From: Xanthobacteraceae bacterium
Lineage (GTDB): Bacteria; Pseudomonadota; Alphaproteobacteria; Rhizobiales; Xanthobacteraceae
NCBI GenBank assembly: GCA_023954195.1
Contig: JAMLIK010000001.1
Coordinates: 1,290,628-1,354,627, forward strand
DNA length: 64,000 bases
Direction: 5' to 3'
Both the position numbers and the translations under genes were made by a program. Shown one piece after another: positions 21,715 through 31,075 of the stretch. The notes beneath the pieces are model-generated. The model ran no database searches, was not told the origin of the DNA, and saw only the letters and a list, made by a program, of their open reading frames with translations. Position 1 is the stretch's first letter. The number at the start of each line of letters is the position of its first letter.

Positions 21715-22992
21715 ATGTCGTTTGGTGACGATCTTGTTGCTTTGGCCAGAACCCACGTCGGCGAGAAATACGTGCTCGGAGCAAGGGTCCGGTTTTTGCA
21801 GCCGCAATTCAAGGGCCCCTGGGACTGCGCCGAATTTGTATCCTGGATTGTCTTTCAGGTGAGCGGCGAAAAGATCCTGCTCGGTTGTTTACCGCGAGAT
21901 CCGGCACGCGCCGACGCATACACAGGCTATTGGGCCGAGGACGCGAAGAAGTACGGGTTGATTATTTCGGTGAGCGAGGCCCTGAAGACCGCCGGAGCCG
22001 CTCTCCTGAGAACGCCGGCCGGCAAGCCCCACGGCCATATCGCGTTCAGCGTCGGAGACAGAAAGAAAACCGTCGAGGCCTATGACACCGCGCACGGCGT
22101 CATCAGCGGCCCGGCCGATCCGCTTGCAAGAGGCTGGGACTTCGGTGTGAGAATTCCCGCACCCGCCGAGTGGGCCTCCTTGACGAAAACCGCGAGCAAG
22201 GCGCCGAACTGGTTCTTTCGGCCAACGATCTCGCCGTTGGCGGATCCGCGTGTCGAGTGCATCGAAAACGCGCTCCGGGACAAGGGCATCAAGATCGGAC
22301 GCGGCACGGGTCGATTCACGCCGAAACTCGCGCAGGCCGTCGCGAGGTTTCAGAAGCAGGAAAATCTCGTCGTCGACGGCATGGTGGGGAGACAGACGTC
22401 GAAGGCGCTCGAACTGGACTGGCATTCGGCCGCCGCCCCGTCCGGCACCTATAACGACAAGTACCATGTGTTTTTCGACTCGCTCCTGCCGGGAGGGTTT
22501 TTCAGCCACGATCCGGACAATTTGGGCGTCAGGCGCTCCATCAGGACCAATAATCCCGGCGCTCTGAACTTCAGCGCCTGGCAAAAGAGCTTGCCCGGCT
22601 ACGTCGGCATCACGCCGCCGGACAATAGTCCGAATCGCAATCGGACGACGATTTATCGCACGCCGGAGCATGGTGTCGCCGCCTGGTACATCCTTCTGGC
22701 GGATCGCTACGGGTTCGCGAGATCCGGCCCGTTCTCGCTGGAAACGCTGGCGAGAAAATATGCCGGCGCAAATGCGAGCGCGGCGGAAATCCGCGCTTAT
22801 ACGGCCGGGTGGTCCAGGGCGTCGGGCGGAACGCTGACCCCCACCTCGACATTTCATATTCAAAATACCGACGAACTGCTTCTCCTGGGGAGGGCGATGT
22901 ACACGTATGAAATCGGCGGCAAGACCCCACTCAAGGATGCGCAGATCAGGTTTGGAATCGATCGTCAGCGTAGCGGATCCATGCCGGCATGA
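21715..22992 (+). CDS. Multidomain cell-wall hydrolase: NlpC/CHAP-like, peptidoglycan-binding and phage-type domain
   Basis: A 425-residue protein without a signal peptide. Residues 1-150 look like a papain-fold amidase or endopeptidase (NlpC/P60 or CHAP type), with candidate nucleophile Cys38 in GPWDCAEFVSWI and His in KPHGHIAFSVGD. Residues about 180-240 match a peptidoglycan-binding helical repeat (RFTPKLAQAVARFQKQENL, then VDGMVGRQTSKALEL). The last 170 residues begin RTNNPGALNFSAWQ and resemble domains of phage structural lysins. GGGAGGGA precedes the ATG. Lack of export signal plus a phage-like tail suggests release by lysis or injection by a contractile or type VI system, but no such genes are visible here. 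Confidence 0.75.
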   Translation: MSFGDDLVALARTHVGEKYVLGARVRFLQPQFKGPWDCAEFVSWIVFQVSGEKILLGCLPRDPARADAYTGYWAEDAKKYGLIISVSEALKTAGAALLRTPAGKPHGHIAFSVGDRKKTVEAYDTAHGVISGPADPLARGWDFGVRIPAPAEWASLTKTASKAPNWFFRPTISPLADPRVECIENALRDKGIKIGRGTGRFTPKLAQAVARFQKQENLVVDGMVGRQTSKALELDWHSAAAPSGTYNDKYHVFFDSLLPGGFFSHDPDNLGVRRSIRTNNPGALNFSAWQKSLPGYVGITPPDNSPNRNRTTIYRTPEHGVAAWYILLADRYGFARSGPFSLETLARKYAGANASAAEIRAYTAGWSRASGGTLTPTSTFHIQNTDELLLLGRAMYTYEIGGKTPLKDAQIRFGIDRQRSGSMPA

Positions 22993-23041
22993 GCGAAGCA
23001 CGCGGTCCGGTCACGGGATAACGTCCCGGTTACGGCGACGA

Positions 23042-23575
23042 TCAAGCCGACGCGGCGACGATTTCGATCGCGCGCGCGGGGGCGATCTCCTCGCAATCGC
23101 GATCGTCGCCGGCCTCCCACATCAGCATGGCGAGGGTCGCCGTGCGGTCCAGCGCGACCAGCGGCGAATGCCATGCGCCGGCGCGGTAGTGGATGATCGC
23201 GCCGTTGTCGCCGATGAAAGCCGCGGCGCGCTCGATATCCGGCCCGCCATCGCCGTCGTCAGGCGCGACGACGATCAGAAGCCGGCCGCAGTCGAGCGGG
23301 ACGAAGGCTTGCGACGTCAGCACGTGCCGCTCGAAACAGGTCACCGCGAACGGCAGCGATGACGGCGTGATGCGATAAATATCCAGCACCGGCCGCGCCG
23401 CCGCCGCCGCGTGGCGCAGATCGCCGACGCCCGGAATGCGCCGGGCGCGGTTCTGGTTGACGGCGCGGCCGCCCGCGCCGTCGATCGTCGCCACGGAGCC
23501 GAACGGCGCGAAGGCTTGCGCCGTCAACGGTCGGGCGTGCAGGCGGCGGGATGAATGAGTGGCTGCCTCTGTCAT
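23042..23575 (-). CDS. allA: Ureidoglycolate lyase
   Basis: A 177-residue enzyme of the AllA/DAL3 family that splits ureidoglycolate to glyoxylate and urea in purine (allantoin) breakdown. Family segments: LTAQAFAPFGSVATIDG near the start, NQNRARRIPGVGDL, CFERHVLTSQAFVPLD and the cupin strand IIHYRAGAWHSPLVAL with its metal-binding His. Its start lies one base downstream of the livF stop on the same strand, so it is the last gene of the ABC-transporter operon. That linkage hints that the importer carries a ureide or related nitrogen compound. Confidence 0.88.
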   Translation of the reverse strand: MTEAATHSSRRLHARPLTAQAFAPFGSVATIDGAGGRAVNQNRARRIPGVGDLRHAAAAARPVLDIYRITPSSLPFAVTCFERHVLTSQAFVPLDCGRLLIVVAPDDGDGGPDIERAAAFIGDNGAIIHYRAGAWHSPLVALDRTATLAMLMWEAGDDRDCEEIAPARAIEIVAASA

Positions 23576-23576
23576 G

Positions 23577-24320
23577 TCAGAAGTTGATGCCGAGCCACTG
23601 CTTGACCTGCTCATGCAGGTCGCCGGCGAAATCCGCCGACGCGCCGGATGCGGTGATCTCGCCGAGGCTCAGCACATAGATGCGGTGCGACATGGCGATC
23701 ACCCGGCGCACATTGTGATCGACCAGCAGGATCGCCATCTGCTCGGACGCGAACAGCCGGATCCACTCGAATACCTCCTCGACGATTTTTGGCGCGAGGC
23801 CGATGGATGGCTCATCGATCAGGCACAGCCGCGGCCGCATCAGCCACGCCTTGGCGAACTCCACCATCTTCTGCTGGCCGCCGGAAAGGTCGCCGGCCTG
23901 CGCCCGCAGTTTCGGGCGCAGCGCCGGAAATTTGTCCAGCATGGCCTCGAAGCGGCGTTCGATCTCGTTCCGCGCCGGCGTGCCGGTGGCGCGCGACAGG
24001 CTTTCCAGCGGCAGCCGCAAATTCTCCGTCACCGTCATGAACGGAAACAGGCTCGACTCCTGCGGGATGTACCAGATGCCGCGCGCGCTCAACTTGTGCG
24101 GCGGCAGGCCGGTGATGTCCGCGCCTTCATAGACGACATGGCCGGCCTTGGGCGGAACGAAGCCGCAGATCGCCTTCATCACCGTGGACTTGCCGGCGCC
24201 GTTCAGCCCGATCAGCCCGGTGATCGAGCCGGCCTCGACGGTGAGGCTGAGATGGCGCAGCACGTCGATGTCGACGCTGTAGCCGGCGGTGACGTCGTCG
24301 AGGGCCAGCACCGCGCTCAT
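23577..24320 (-). CDS. livF: Branched-chain/urea-type ABC transporter ATPase LivF
   Basis: A 247-residue ATP-binding subunit. Walker A is GLNGAGKST, the signature is DLSGGQQKMVEFAK, Walker B is LCLIDEPSIGLAPK, and the switch His follows in LLVDHNVRRV. It pairs with the neighbouring LivG ATPase, whose stop it overlaps by four bases, to drive uptake through LivH-LivM. The order and overlaps of livK-H-M-G-F are typical of high-affinity importers for branched-chain amino acids, amides or urea. Confidence 0.93.
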   Translation of the reverse strand: MSAVLALDDVTAGYSVDIDVLRHLSLTVEAGSITGLIGLNGAGKSTVMKAICGFVPPKAGHVVYEGADITGLPPHKLSARGIWYIPQESSLFPFMTVTENLRLPLESLSRATGTPARNEIERRFEAMLDKFPALRPKLRAQAGDLSGGQQKMVEFAKAWLMRPRLCLIDEPSIGLAPKIVEEVFEWIRLFASEQMAILLVDHNVRRVIAMSHRIYVLSLGEITASGASADFAGDLHEQVKQWLGINF

Positions 24321-25036
24321 GCCGCCTGCCCTCCGAGATAAGCCTCAATGACGCGGGCGTCGGCCAGCACCGCGCGGGTCGGCGCGTCGATCACCACCGC
24401 GCCGGCATTCATGCAGATCGCGCGCGGGCACAGTTCGACCACCACCGGCATGTCATGGCTGACCAGCAGGAAGGTCTGCCCGTTTTCGTGACGCGAACGG
24501 ATGAAGCCGCCCATGATTTCCTTCATGGTCGGATGCACGGCGGCGAACGGCTCGTCGAGCAGCGCGATGCGCGGCGGCACCATGAAGCAGACGCCGAACT
24601 CCAGGAGCTTCATCTGGCCGCCGGAGAGCTGGCCGGCGTCGAGCGCGGCGACGGCGTCGAGCCGCAACTCCGAGATCAGCGAGCGCGCCCGGTCCAGCGC
24701 CTCGCCCGGCTTGAGGCCGAGCGCGCGGCCGGCGACCAGCAGGTTGTCGATGACGTTCATGCGGCGGAACACGCGCGTCAGCTGGAACATGCGCATCATG
24801 CCGCGATGGGCGAGCTTTTCCGGCGTCAGTCCCTGGCACGGCTTGCCGTCGAGCAGGATTTCGCCGGCATCGGGATCGGCGAGGCCGCTGAGGATGTTGA
24901 GCAATGTCGTCTTGCCCGAGCCGTTGGGGCCGATCAGCCCGACCAGTTCGCCGGCCGCGACATCGAACGACACGTTGTTGACGGCGACGAGGCCGCCGTA
25001 GCGCTTGGTGACGCCGCGCACCGAGAGCAACGTCAT
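24317..25036 (-). CDS. livG: Branched-chain/urea-type ABC transporter ATPase LivG
   Basis: A 239-residue ATP-binding subunit with Walker A GPNGSGKTT, the signature QLSGGQMKLLEFGV and Walker B IALLDEPFAAVHP. It begins MTLLSVRGVTKRYGGL at the ATG 25036; longer in-frame starts lie inside livM and are not used. It overlaps livM upstream and livF downstream by four bases each, so the whole importer is translationally coupled. The final segment (CMNAGAVVIDAPTRAVLAD) is the usual LivG tail. Confidence 0.93.
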   Translation of the reverse strand: MTLLSVRGVTKRYGGLVAVNNVSFDVAAGELVGLIGPNGSGKTTLLNILSGLADPDAGEILLDGKPCQGLTPEKLAHRGMMRMFQLTRVFRRMNVIDNLLVAGRALGLKPGEALDRARSLISELRLDAVAALDAGQLSGGQMKLLEFGVCFMVPPRIALLDEPFAAVHPTMKEIMGGFIRSRHENGQTFLLVSHDMPVVVELCPRAICMNAGAVVIDAPTRAVLADARVIEAYLGGQAA

Positions 25037-26010
25037 GCCTGCCTCCAGCGCCGCACCGCGGCCATGGCGAGGCCCCACAACCCCTCGCGGAAGAAGCGCG
25101 CGAAGATCACGACCAGCGCCGCGAACACCACGAGCTGATAGCCGCCGACGTCGCGCAGCCATTCCGACAGCACGTAGACCAGGAAAGCGGCGATGATCGG
25201 CCCCGCCAGCGTGCCCATGCCGCCGATCACCACCATGCTGAGAATGAGGCCGGTCTGGGCGATCAGCCCGAGTTCGGGCGTCACCAGTTCGGCGAAGTGG
25301 GCGTAGAGCGCGCCGGCGAAGCCCGACGCCGCCGCCGACAGCGCGAAGGCCGCCGTCTTCCAGAACACCACATCGACGCCGGCGCGCCGCGCCGCCACCT
25401 CGTCGTCGCGGATCGCTTGCAGGAACAGCCCCGCCTTCGAGCGCAGCAGCAGGTAGAACAGAACCAGCAGCACCGTCAGCGCGCCGAGGAACAGGTAGTA
25501 CCAGCCGACCCGGCTGTCCAGCAGCCCGGCGACGCCGAGGCCGAGGTCGCCGCGCGTGATGTCGATCGAGTTGGCGGCGACGAGCCGCATGATCTCGGCG
25601 AAGCTCAGCGTGGTGAGCGCGAGATAGGGGCCGGCCAGCCGCAGCACGGCGCGGCCGAGCAAGAGCCCGACCAGCCCGGAGACCACGATGGCGGCGACGA
25701 TGCCGAGCAGCGGCGGCACGCCATAATAATGGTTGAGCAGGCCGGTGGTGTAGGCCCCGATCATCGCGAAGGTCGCCGGCGCCAGCGAGAACTGTCCGGC
25801 ATAGCCGGCCAGCAGATTCCAGCCGCCCGCGAGAATCGCGAAATACATCGAGACGATCAGCACGCCGAGCCAGTAGGCGTTGCCGACGCCGAGCGGCAGC
25901 AGCGCGACGATCGCCATCGCCGCCAGCGCGACGCGAAACTCCACCGTGGTCTTGGTGTTGGAGAGCTGCGCGCTGGCGCGCGAGGGAGGCGGGGATTGCG
26001 TCGTCATCAC
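25033..26010 (-). CDS. livM: Branched-chain/urea-type ABC transporter permease LivM
   Basis: A 325-residue inner-membrane permease with about ten hydrophobic helices. Family segments include GGWNLLAGYAGQFSLAPATF and GGMGTLAGPIIAAFLVYVL, the latter being the loop that contacts the ATPases. It forms the translocation channel with LivH. Either of two tandem ATGs (26010 or 26007) may be used. It overlaps livH by four bases. Confidence 0.92.
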   Translation of the reverse strand: MMTTQSPPPSRASAQLSNTKTTVEFRVALAAMAIVALLPLGVGNAYWLGVLIVSMYFAILAGGWNLLAGYAGQFSLAPATFAMIGAYTTGLLNHYYGVPPLLGIVAAIVVSGLVGLLLGRAVLRLAGPYLALTTLSFAEIMRLVAANSIDITRGDLGLGVAGLLDSRVGWYYLFLGALTVLLVLFYLLLRSKAGLFLQAIRDDEVAARRAGVDVVFWKTAAFALSAAASGFAGALYAHFAELVTPELGLIAQTGLILSMVVIGGMGTLAGPIIAAFLVYVLSEWLRDVGGYQLVVFAALVVIFARFFREGLWGLAMAAVRRWRQA

Positions 26011-26903
26011 ACCTCCCGGCCTTTTTCGCCGAACAGGCCCTGCGGCCGGAACAGCAGGAACAGCATCAACAGGATCAGGCCGAAGGCGTCGCGATACTGG
26101 TAGGACAGATACACCGCGCCGAAACTTTCGATGACGCCGAGCGCGAGGCTGGCGATGATGGCGCCCGGCACCGAACCCATGCCGCCGAGCACGACGATGA
26201 TGTAGGACTTGATCGCCGGGAAGACGCCGACATCGGGGGAAGCGTTAATAACCGGCGACAGCAGCGCGCCGGCGAAGGCCGCGAGGCCCCCCGACAGCAT
26301 GAAGACGATGGCGCTGGCCTTGGCGGTATCGATGCCGGCGAGCGAGGCGCCGAGCCGGTTCTGCGACACGGCGCGGATTTGCTGGCCCCAGAACGACCAT
26401 TTAATCAGCGCGGCGGTGATGGCGATGACGGCGATGGCGATGCCGGCGGCGAGCAGGCGGTGGCCGCTGATGAGCACCGGGCCGAGCACGATGCGGCTGG
26501 TCTCCACCAGCGGCGGGCCGCGATAAGCGTAAGGCCCGATCACCTTGTCGACCAGGTTGATGAGGAACAGCGACAGGCCGAAGGTGACGATCACGGCGTA
26601 TTCGTCGCGCATCAGCCCCCAGGAGGTGTAGCCGGCATAGAGCGGGCGCATCAGGGTCCGCTCGGTGAGCCAGCCCAGCGCCGCGCCGACCACGAAGGCG
26701 AGCGGCAGCGCCACCCATACCGGCACGCCGAGCGCGAGCGCGATCAGCGTGTAGGCATAGGCGCCGACCATGTAGAACTCGCCATGGGCGAAGTTCACGA
26801 TCTTCAGAATGCCGAAGATGAGCGACAGGCCAATCGCCATTAACGCATAGAACAGCCCCGTAATAAGGCCGTTCACCGCGAGATCGACGTCAATGCCGCT
26901 CAT
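26007..26903 (-). CDS. livH: Branched-chain/urea-type ABC transporter permease LivH
   Basis: A 298-residue inner-membrane permease with about eight hydrophobic helices. Recognisable family stretches: NGLITGLFYALMAIGLSLIF and FAHGEFYMVGAYAYTLIALA at the N-terminus and VVLGGMGSVPGAIIASLALG near residue 250. It partners LivM. It lies 18 bases downstream of the binding-protein gene livK and overlaps livM by four bases. Confidence 0.93.
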   Translation of the reverse strand: MSGIDVDLAVNGLITGLFYALMAIGLSLIFGILKIVNFAHGEFYMVGAYAYTLIALALGVPVWVALPLAFVVGAALGWLTERTLMRPLYAGYTSWGLMRDEYAVIVTFGLSLFLINLVDKVIGPYAYRGPPLVETSRIVLGPVLISGHRLLAAGIAIAVIAITAALIKWSFWGQQIRAVSQNRLGASLAGIDTAKASAIVFMLSGGLAAFAGALLSPVINASPDVGVFPAIKSYIIVVLGGMGSVPGAIIASLALGVIESFGAVYLSYQYRDAFGLILLMLFLLFRPQGLFGEKGREV

Positions 26904-26921
26904 TGCAAGGGGCCGCCCGCG

Positions 26922-28148
26922 TTACTTCGCGGGCTTCCACAGCTTGGAGGCGTCGAGCGGTTGACCCGGCTGCGACACCAGCGCCGAGTCGCCGACCTTC
27001 TGGTTGACCTGGGTCAACTGGAAGGTGACGTAAGGCACATCGAGCCACTGGTTGAAGGCGAAGCCCTTGTCCTTGGAGAAGGTGATCTCGCCGCGCGTGC
27101 CGGTATATTTGGTTTCGCCCAGCGCCTTGATGAGGGCTTCCGGCTCGGTCGATTTCGCGCGCTTGATCGCGTCGGCGATCAGGAACAGCGAATCGGCGGC
27201 CTGGAACAGCAGGCGGTTCGGCTCGTTCTTGGTCTTGGCGGTGTAGGCTTCGCCGACCTGCTTGCCGAGCGGCGGCTGCGCCATCTTCGGATGGTAGAGG
27301 CCGAACACCAGCATGCCCTTGCCGGCTTCCTTCACGTTCTGCCAGAAGTCCGGATAGTCGGCGAGGCCGGAGCCGTCATACAGCCAGGTCTTGGCGGAGG
27401 GCGCGACGCCCTGCTCGTAGACCTGGTTCATCATGATGTAGGCGGCCGGCGGCAGCATCAGGTTGATGATGGCGTCCGGCGGGTTGGCGCGCAGCGGCAG
27501 GATCGCGGGCAGGAAATCCTTCGAGGCGCGGTCCAGCGTCTCGTATTTGTATTCGATACCGGGCGCGATCTTCTTCAGCGATTCGCCGATGGCCTTGGCG
27601 AGGCCGATGCCATAGTCGGTGTTCTCGGCGAACGACAGCACCCGCTTGGCGCCGAGTTCCTTCATGGTCTGCGCCGCCGCGGCGCCGACCCGGCTGTTGT
27701 AATTGCCGGGGTTGAAAACCTCCGGGTAGCCCTTTTCGCGGATCGCGTCGGACCAGGCGTTGGTATTGATGTAGGGAATTTTGTAGCGATGGGCGACCTC
27801 GATGCCGGCCAATGCGGCCGAGCTTTGATGCTCGCCGGTGATGGCGACGACCTTGTCGCGGGTAATCAGTTTCTCGACCGCGGCGCGCGCCTTTTCCGGC
27901 AACCCTTGCGTGTCCTCGATGACGAGTTCGATCTTGCGGCCATCGACGCCGCCGGCGTCGTTAATCATCTTGGCGGCGACCTCCAGGCCGTCCTTGACCT
28001 GCGTACCCTGCACCACCGAGCCGGGCGGCGATTGCGTGATGGTCACGCCCACCTTGATGGGATCCGCGGCTTGCGCCGTGAGAGGAAGCATCAAGGCCGC
28101 CGCCGTCAGCGCGAGCCCCAGTACATCGCGACGCAATAGACCTGCCAT
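26922..28148 (-). CDS. livK: ABC transporter substrate-binding protein (LivK-like)
   Basis: A 408-residue periplasmic binding protein of the leucine/amide/urea group. Its signal peptide ends at about residue 27 (LALTAAALMLPLTAQA, then ADPIKVGV). The mature protein has the type-I two-lobe fold with DAGGVDGRKIELVIEDTQGL and a ligand-pocket stretch EHQSSAALAGIEVAHRYKIP. AGGGGAA precedes the start codon. It is the first gene of the operon livK-H-M-G-F-allA. The ligand cannot be read from sequence; the allA neighbour suggests a ureide, amide or urea as alternatives to branched-chain amino acids. Confidence 0.92.
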   Translation of the reverse strand: MAGLLRRDVLGLALTAAALMLPLTAQAADPIKVGVTITQSPPGSVVQGTQVKDGLEVAAKMINDAGGVDGRKIELVIEDTQGLPEKARAAVEKLITRDKVVAITGEHQSSAALAGIEVAHRYKIPYINTNAWSDAIREKGYPEVFNPGNYNSRVGAAAAQTMKELGAKRVLSFAENTDYGIGLAKAIGESLKKIAPGIEYKYETLDRASKDFLPAILPLRANPPDAIINLMLPPAAYIMMNQVYEQGVAPSAKTWLYDGSGLADYPDFWQNVKEAGKGMLVFGLYHPKMAQPPLGKQVGEAYTAKTKNEPNRLLFQAADSLFLIADAIKRAKSTEPEALIKALGETKYTGTRGEITFSKDKGFAFNQWLDVPYVTFQLTQVNQKVGDSALVSQPGQPLDASKLWKPAK

Positions 28149-28253
28149 GCTCGTTCCCCTCTGATTGTCATGTCCCAGATGATGGGTTGGAACGATTATG
28201 CCCAGAGAGATTTCGATTTGGAACCTAAATCTTCGCGTGCGGCGCGGCCGACG

Positions 28254-29516
28254 TTAGGTCCGCACGCTGAGTCCGCGCGCGGCCAGTTGCGCCAGCACAT
28301 CGTTGAGGTGTTCCCGGTCGCGGGTTTCGATCACCAGTTGGAGCAATGCGGCCTTGGCCGGCAGATCCGAGAACGTCCGCTGGTGCGAGACCTCGATGAC
28401 GTTGGCTCCCGCCTCCGCCAGCAGGTTGCAAACCAACGCCAGTTGGCCGGGGCGATCGACGATATCGATAGCCAGTTGGGTGAGCCTGCCCTCGCGCGCG
28501 AGATCGCGGGTGAGCACCGAGGCGATCAGGCGCGTATCGATATTGCCGCCGGTGAGGACCAAACCGACATTGCCGCCCTGAAAGCGCTGCGGCGCGGCCA
28601 GCACGGCGGCGAGGCCGGCGGCGCCCGCGCCCTCCGCCACCGTCTTCTCGACCGAGATCAGCATCGCGACGGCGCGCTCGATGTCGTCATCCGACACCAG
28701 AACGATATCGTCGACCAACCGGCGGATAATTTCCCGCGTGATGTGGCCCGGCGACTTGACCGCGATGCCCTCGGCGAGCGTGTCGCCCCGGCTCGGCAGG
28801 TCGGTGCCCTTGATGACGTTGTACATCGAGGGATAGAGTTCGGCCTGAACACCGATGATGCGAATGTTCGGGTTGATCGCCTTGGCCGCGATCGCGATCC
28901 CCGAGATCAGGCCGCCGCCGCCGATCGGAACCACCAGCGTTTCCAGTTGCGGGACGGCTTGCAGCATCTCGGATCCGATCGTCCCCTGCCCGGCGACGAT
29001 CAATGGATCGTCGTAAGGGTGGATCAGCGTCAGGCCATGGGCCTGGCCATGCTCCAGCGCGAACCGGCCGGCCTCCTCAAGGGTCTGCCCGGTGATGACC
29101 ACCTCGGCGCCGTGCCGCCGCGTGTTCTCGACCTTCACCATCGGCGTGCCGACCGGCATCACGATGGTGGCGGGGATTCCGAGGCGCTTGGCGTGATAGG
29201 CGACGCCCTGCGCGTGGTTGCCCGCCGACATCGCGATCACGCCGCGCCGGCGCTCGTCGGCGGACAGCGCGCCGAGCCGATTGAGCGCGCCGCGCTCCTT
29301 GAAGGTCGAGGTGAACTGAAGGTTCTCGAACTTGAGCCAGAGGTTGCAGCCGCAAATCTCACCCAGCGTCCGGCTCTGGCTGCAATCGGTGACGAACACC
29401 GAACCGCGCAGCCGCGCCGCGGCCGCCGCGACGTCGCCGGGCCCGATCTTCGCGCCGGCGATCTCGAACGAGAGGTTCGCCGTATCTGGGGAGTGGCTTT
29501 TCGGCGCGGGCGACAT
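28254..29516 (-). CDS. ilvA: Threonine/serine dehydratase with C-terminal ACT-like domain
   Basis: A 420-residue PLP enzyme that deaminates threonine to 2-oxobutyrate (and serine to pyruvate). The PLP lysine is in FTSTFKERGALNRL, and the phosphate-binding glycine loop is VVPIGGGGLISGIAIAAKA. A single ACT-like regulatory domain covers about residues 335-420 (VDRPGQLALVCNLLAEAGA), so activity is probably amino-acid regulated. This size and domain count resemble the shorter IlvA form rather than the 514-residue E. coli enzyme. GAGGA sits five bases before the ATG. It lies just upstream of livK and downstream of sdaA on the same strand, within an amino-acid catabolism block. Confidence 0.9.
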   Translation of the reverse strand: MSPAPKSHSPDTANLSFEIAGAKIGPGDVAAAAARLRGSVFVTDCSQSRTLGEICGCNLWLKFENLQFTSTFKERGALNRLGALSADERRRGVIAMSAGNHAQGVAYHAKRLGIPATIVMPVGTPMVKVENTRRHGAEVVITGQTLEEAGRFALEHGQAHGLTLIHPYDDPLIVAGQGTIGSEMLQAVPQLETLVVPIGGGGLISGIAIAAKAINPNIRIIGVQAELYPSMYNVIKGTDLPSRGDTLAEGIAVKSPGHITREIIRRLVDDIVLVSDDDIERAVAMLISVEKTVAEGAGAAGLAAVLAAPQRFQGGNVGLVLTGGNIDTRLIASVLTRDLAREGRLTQLAIDIVDRPGQLALVCNLLAEAGANVIEVSHQRTFSDLPAKAALLQLVIETRDREHLNDVLAQLAARGLSVRT

Positions 29517-29538
29517 GATCTTCCTCGGAAATTAGGTT

Positions 29539-29622
29539 GTCATTGCGAGCGAAGCGAAGCAATCCAGAGGGCCGCGAAGCAAGGACTGGATTGCTTCGTC
29601 GCTTGCGCTCCTCGCAATGACG
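29539..29622. repeat. Family C paired repeat forming a long hairpin
   Basis: The left arm GTCATTGCGAGCGAAGCGAA (29539-29558, continuing to 29567) and the right arm at 29586-29622, which contains CTGGATTGCTTCG and CTCGCAATGACG, are imperfect inverted repeats around an 18-base loop. A half copy lies at 6291-6320. Placed between sdaA and ilvA, the hairpin could separate or stabilise their transcripts. Confidence 0.85.
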
Positions 29623-29683
29623 AGCAAAAGAAACGATCGATCTGGTTCATCCGCTCCAAAGCGCCGGCGACGCCCGCGCCGCT

Positions 29684-31075
29684 TCAGCACTCGACGACAT
29701 TGACCGCGAGACCGCCCTGCGAGGTCTCCTTGTATTTCGACTTCATGTCCTCGCCGGTTTGCAGCATCGTCTTGATGACGGCATCGAGCGAGACAAAGTG
29801 ATTACCGTCGCCGCGCAGCGCCATGCGCGCGGCGTTGATGGCCTTGACCGCGCCCATCGCGTTGCGCTCGATGCACGGGATCTGGACCATGCCGCCCACC
29901 GGATCGCAGGTCAAACCGAGATTGTGCTCCATGCCGATCTCGGCGGCGTTCTCGATCTGGGCGACGCTGCCGCCCAGCACCGCCGCGAGCGCGCCGGCCG
30001 CCATCGAGCAGGCGACGCCGACCTCGCCCTGGCATCCCACCTCCGCGCCGGAGATCGAGGCGTTGGCCTTGTAGAGCAGGCCGATGGCGCCGGCGGTGAG
30101 CAGGAATTCGACGACGCCGTCGTCGCAGGCGCCGGGTGTGTATTTGTCGTAATAATGCAGCACCGCGGGGATGATGCCGGCCGCGCCGTTGGTGGGCGCG
30201 GTGACGACGCGGCCGCCGGAGGCGTTCTGCTCGTTCACCGCCATCGCGAAGGCGTTGACCCAATCCATCGCCGCCAGCGGATCGCCGCCGACCACGTTAT
30301 GCCCGCGCTCCAGCAATTCGCGATAGAGTTTCGGCGCGCGGCGGCGAATGCCCAGTCCGCCGGGAAGACAATCCTCGGGCTCCTCTCCGTCGAGGCCGAA
30401 ACCCCGCCGGACCCCGTCCTGCATCACCCGCCAGATCCGCAGCAGGCCGGCGCGGACCTCCGCTTCCGATCGCCAGACGCGTTCGTTCGCCATCATCAGC
30501 TGGGCAATCGAGATGCCGTTGGATTGCGCCACCGCCACCAGTTCGTCGCCGGTCCTGAAAGGATATGGCCATGCCAGATCGACGCTGCCGGCGATGACCG
30601 CCGGCGCGCCGCCTTCCGTGACGAAGCCGCCGCCCACCGAGAAGTAACACCGCTCCGCCAGCACGGCGCCATCTTTCGCCAAGGCGACGAAGCGCATGGC
30701 GTTGGGATGCTCCGGCATCGACCGCTCGCCGAGAAAAGCGATATCGCGCGCGCGCTGGAACGCGATCGGATGCTTGCCGCCGAGCGGCAACGATCCCGAG
30801 CGCTGCAAATCCGCCAGGCGCGGCTTGACCGTCGCCGGATCGATGGTGTCGGGCATCTCGCCGAACAGACCGAGGATGACGCCGAGGTCGGTCGCGTGGC
30901 CGCGGCCGGTCGCGCCGAGCGATCCGTAGAGGTCGACCTTGACGCGCGCGACTTGCGCCAGCAGGCCGTCCCGTTCAAGCGCGTGAACGAACTGGCCGGC
31001 AGCGCGCATCGGCCCCACCGTGTGCGAACTCGACGGGCCGATGCCGATCTTGAAGATGTCGAAGACGGACAGCAT
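29684..31075 (-). CDS. sdaA: L-serine dehydratase (iron-sulfur type)
   Basis: A 463-residue single-chain L-serine ammonia-lyase that converts serine to pyruvate and ammonia with a [4Fe-4S] cluster. The N-terminal beta domain starts [20 protein letters not shown], the hallmark of the family. The catalytic alpha domain holds cluster cysteines in [21 protein letters not shown] and [20 protein letters not shown]. It starts at the ATG 31075, overlapping the stop of the amidohydrolase gene, so the two are coupled. Together with threonine dehydratase it points to hydroxyl-amino-acid degradation. Confidence 0.95.
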   Translation of the reverse strand: MLSVFDIFKIGIGPSSSHTVGPMRAAGQFVHALERDGLLAQVARVKVDLYGSLGATGRGHATDLGVILGLFGEMPDTIDPATVKPRLADLQRSGSLPLGGKHPIAFQRARDIAFLGERSMPEHPNAMRFVALAKDGAVLAERCYFSVGGGFVTEGGAPAVIAGSVDLAWPYPFRTGDELVAVAQSNGISIAQLMMANERVWRSEAEVRAGLLRIWRVMQDGVRRGFGLDGEEPEDCLPGGLGIRRRAPKLYRELLERGHNVVGGDPLAAMDWVNAFAMAVNEQNASGGRVVTAPTNGAAGIIPAVLHYYDKYTPGACDDGVVEFLLTAGAIGLLYKANASISGAEVGCQGEVGVACSMAAGALAAVLGGSVAQIENAAEIGMEHNLGLTCDPVGGMVQIPCIERNAMGAVKAINAARMALRGDGNHFVSLDAVIKTMLQTGEDMKSKYKETSQGGLAVNVVEC

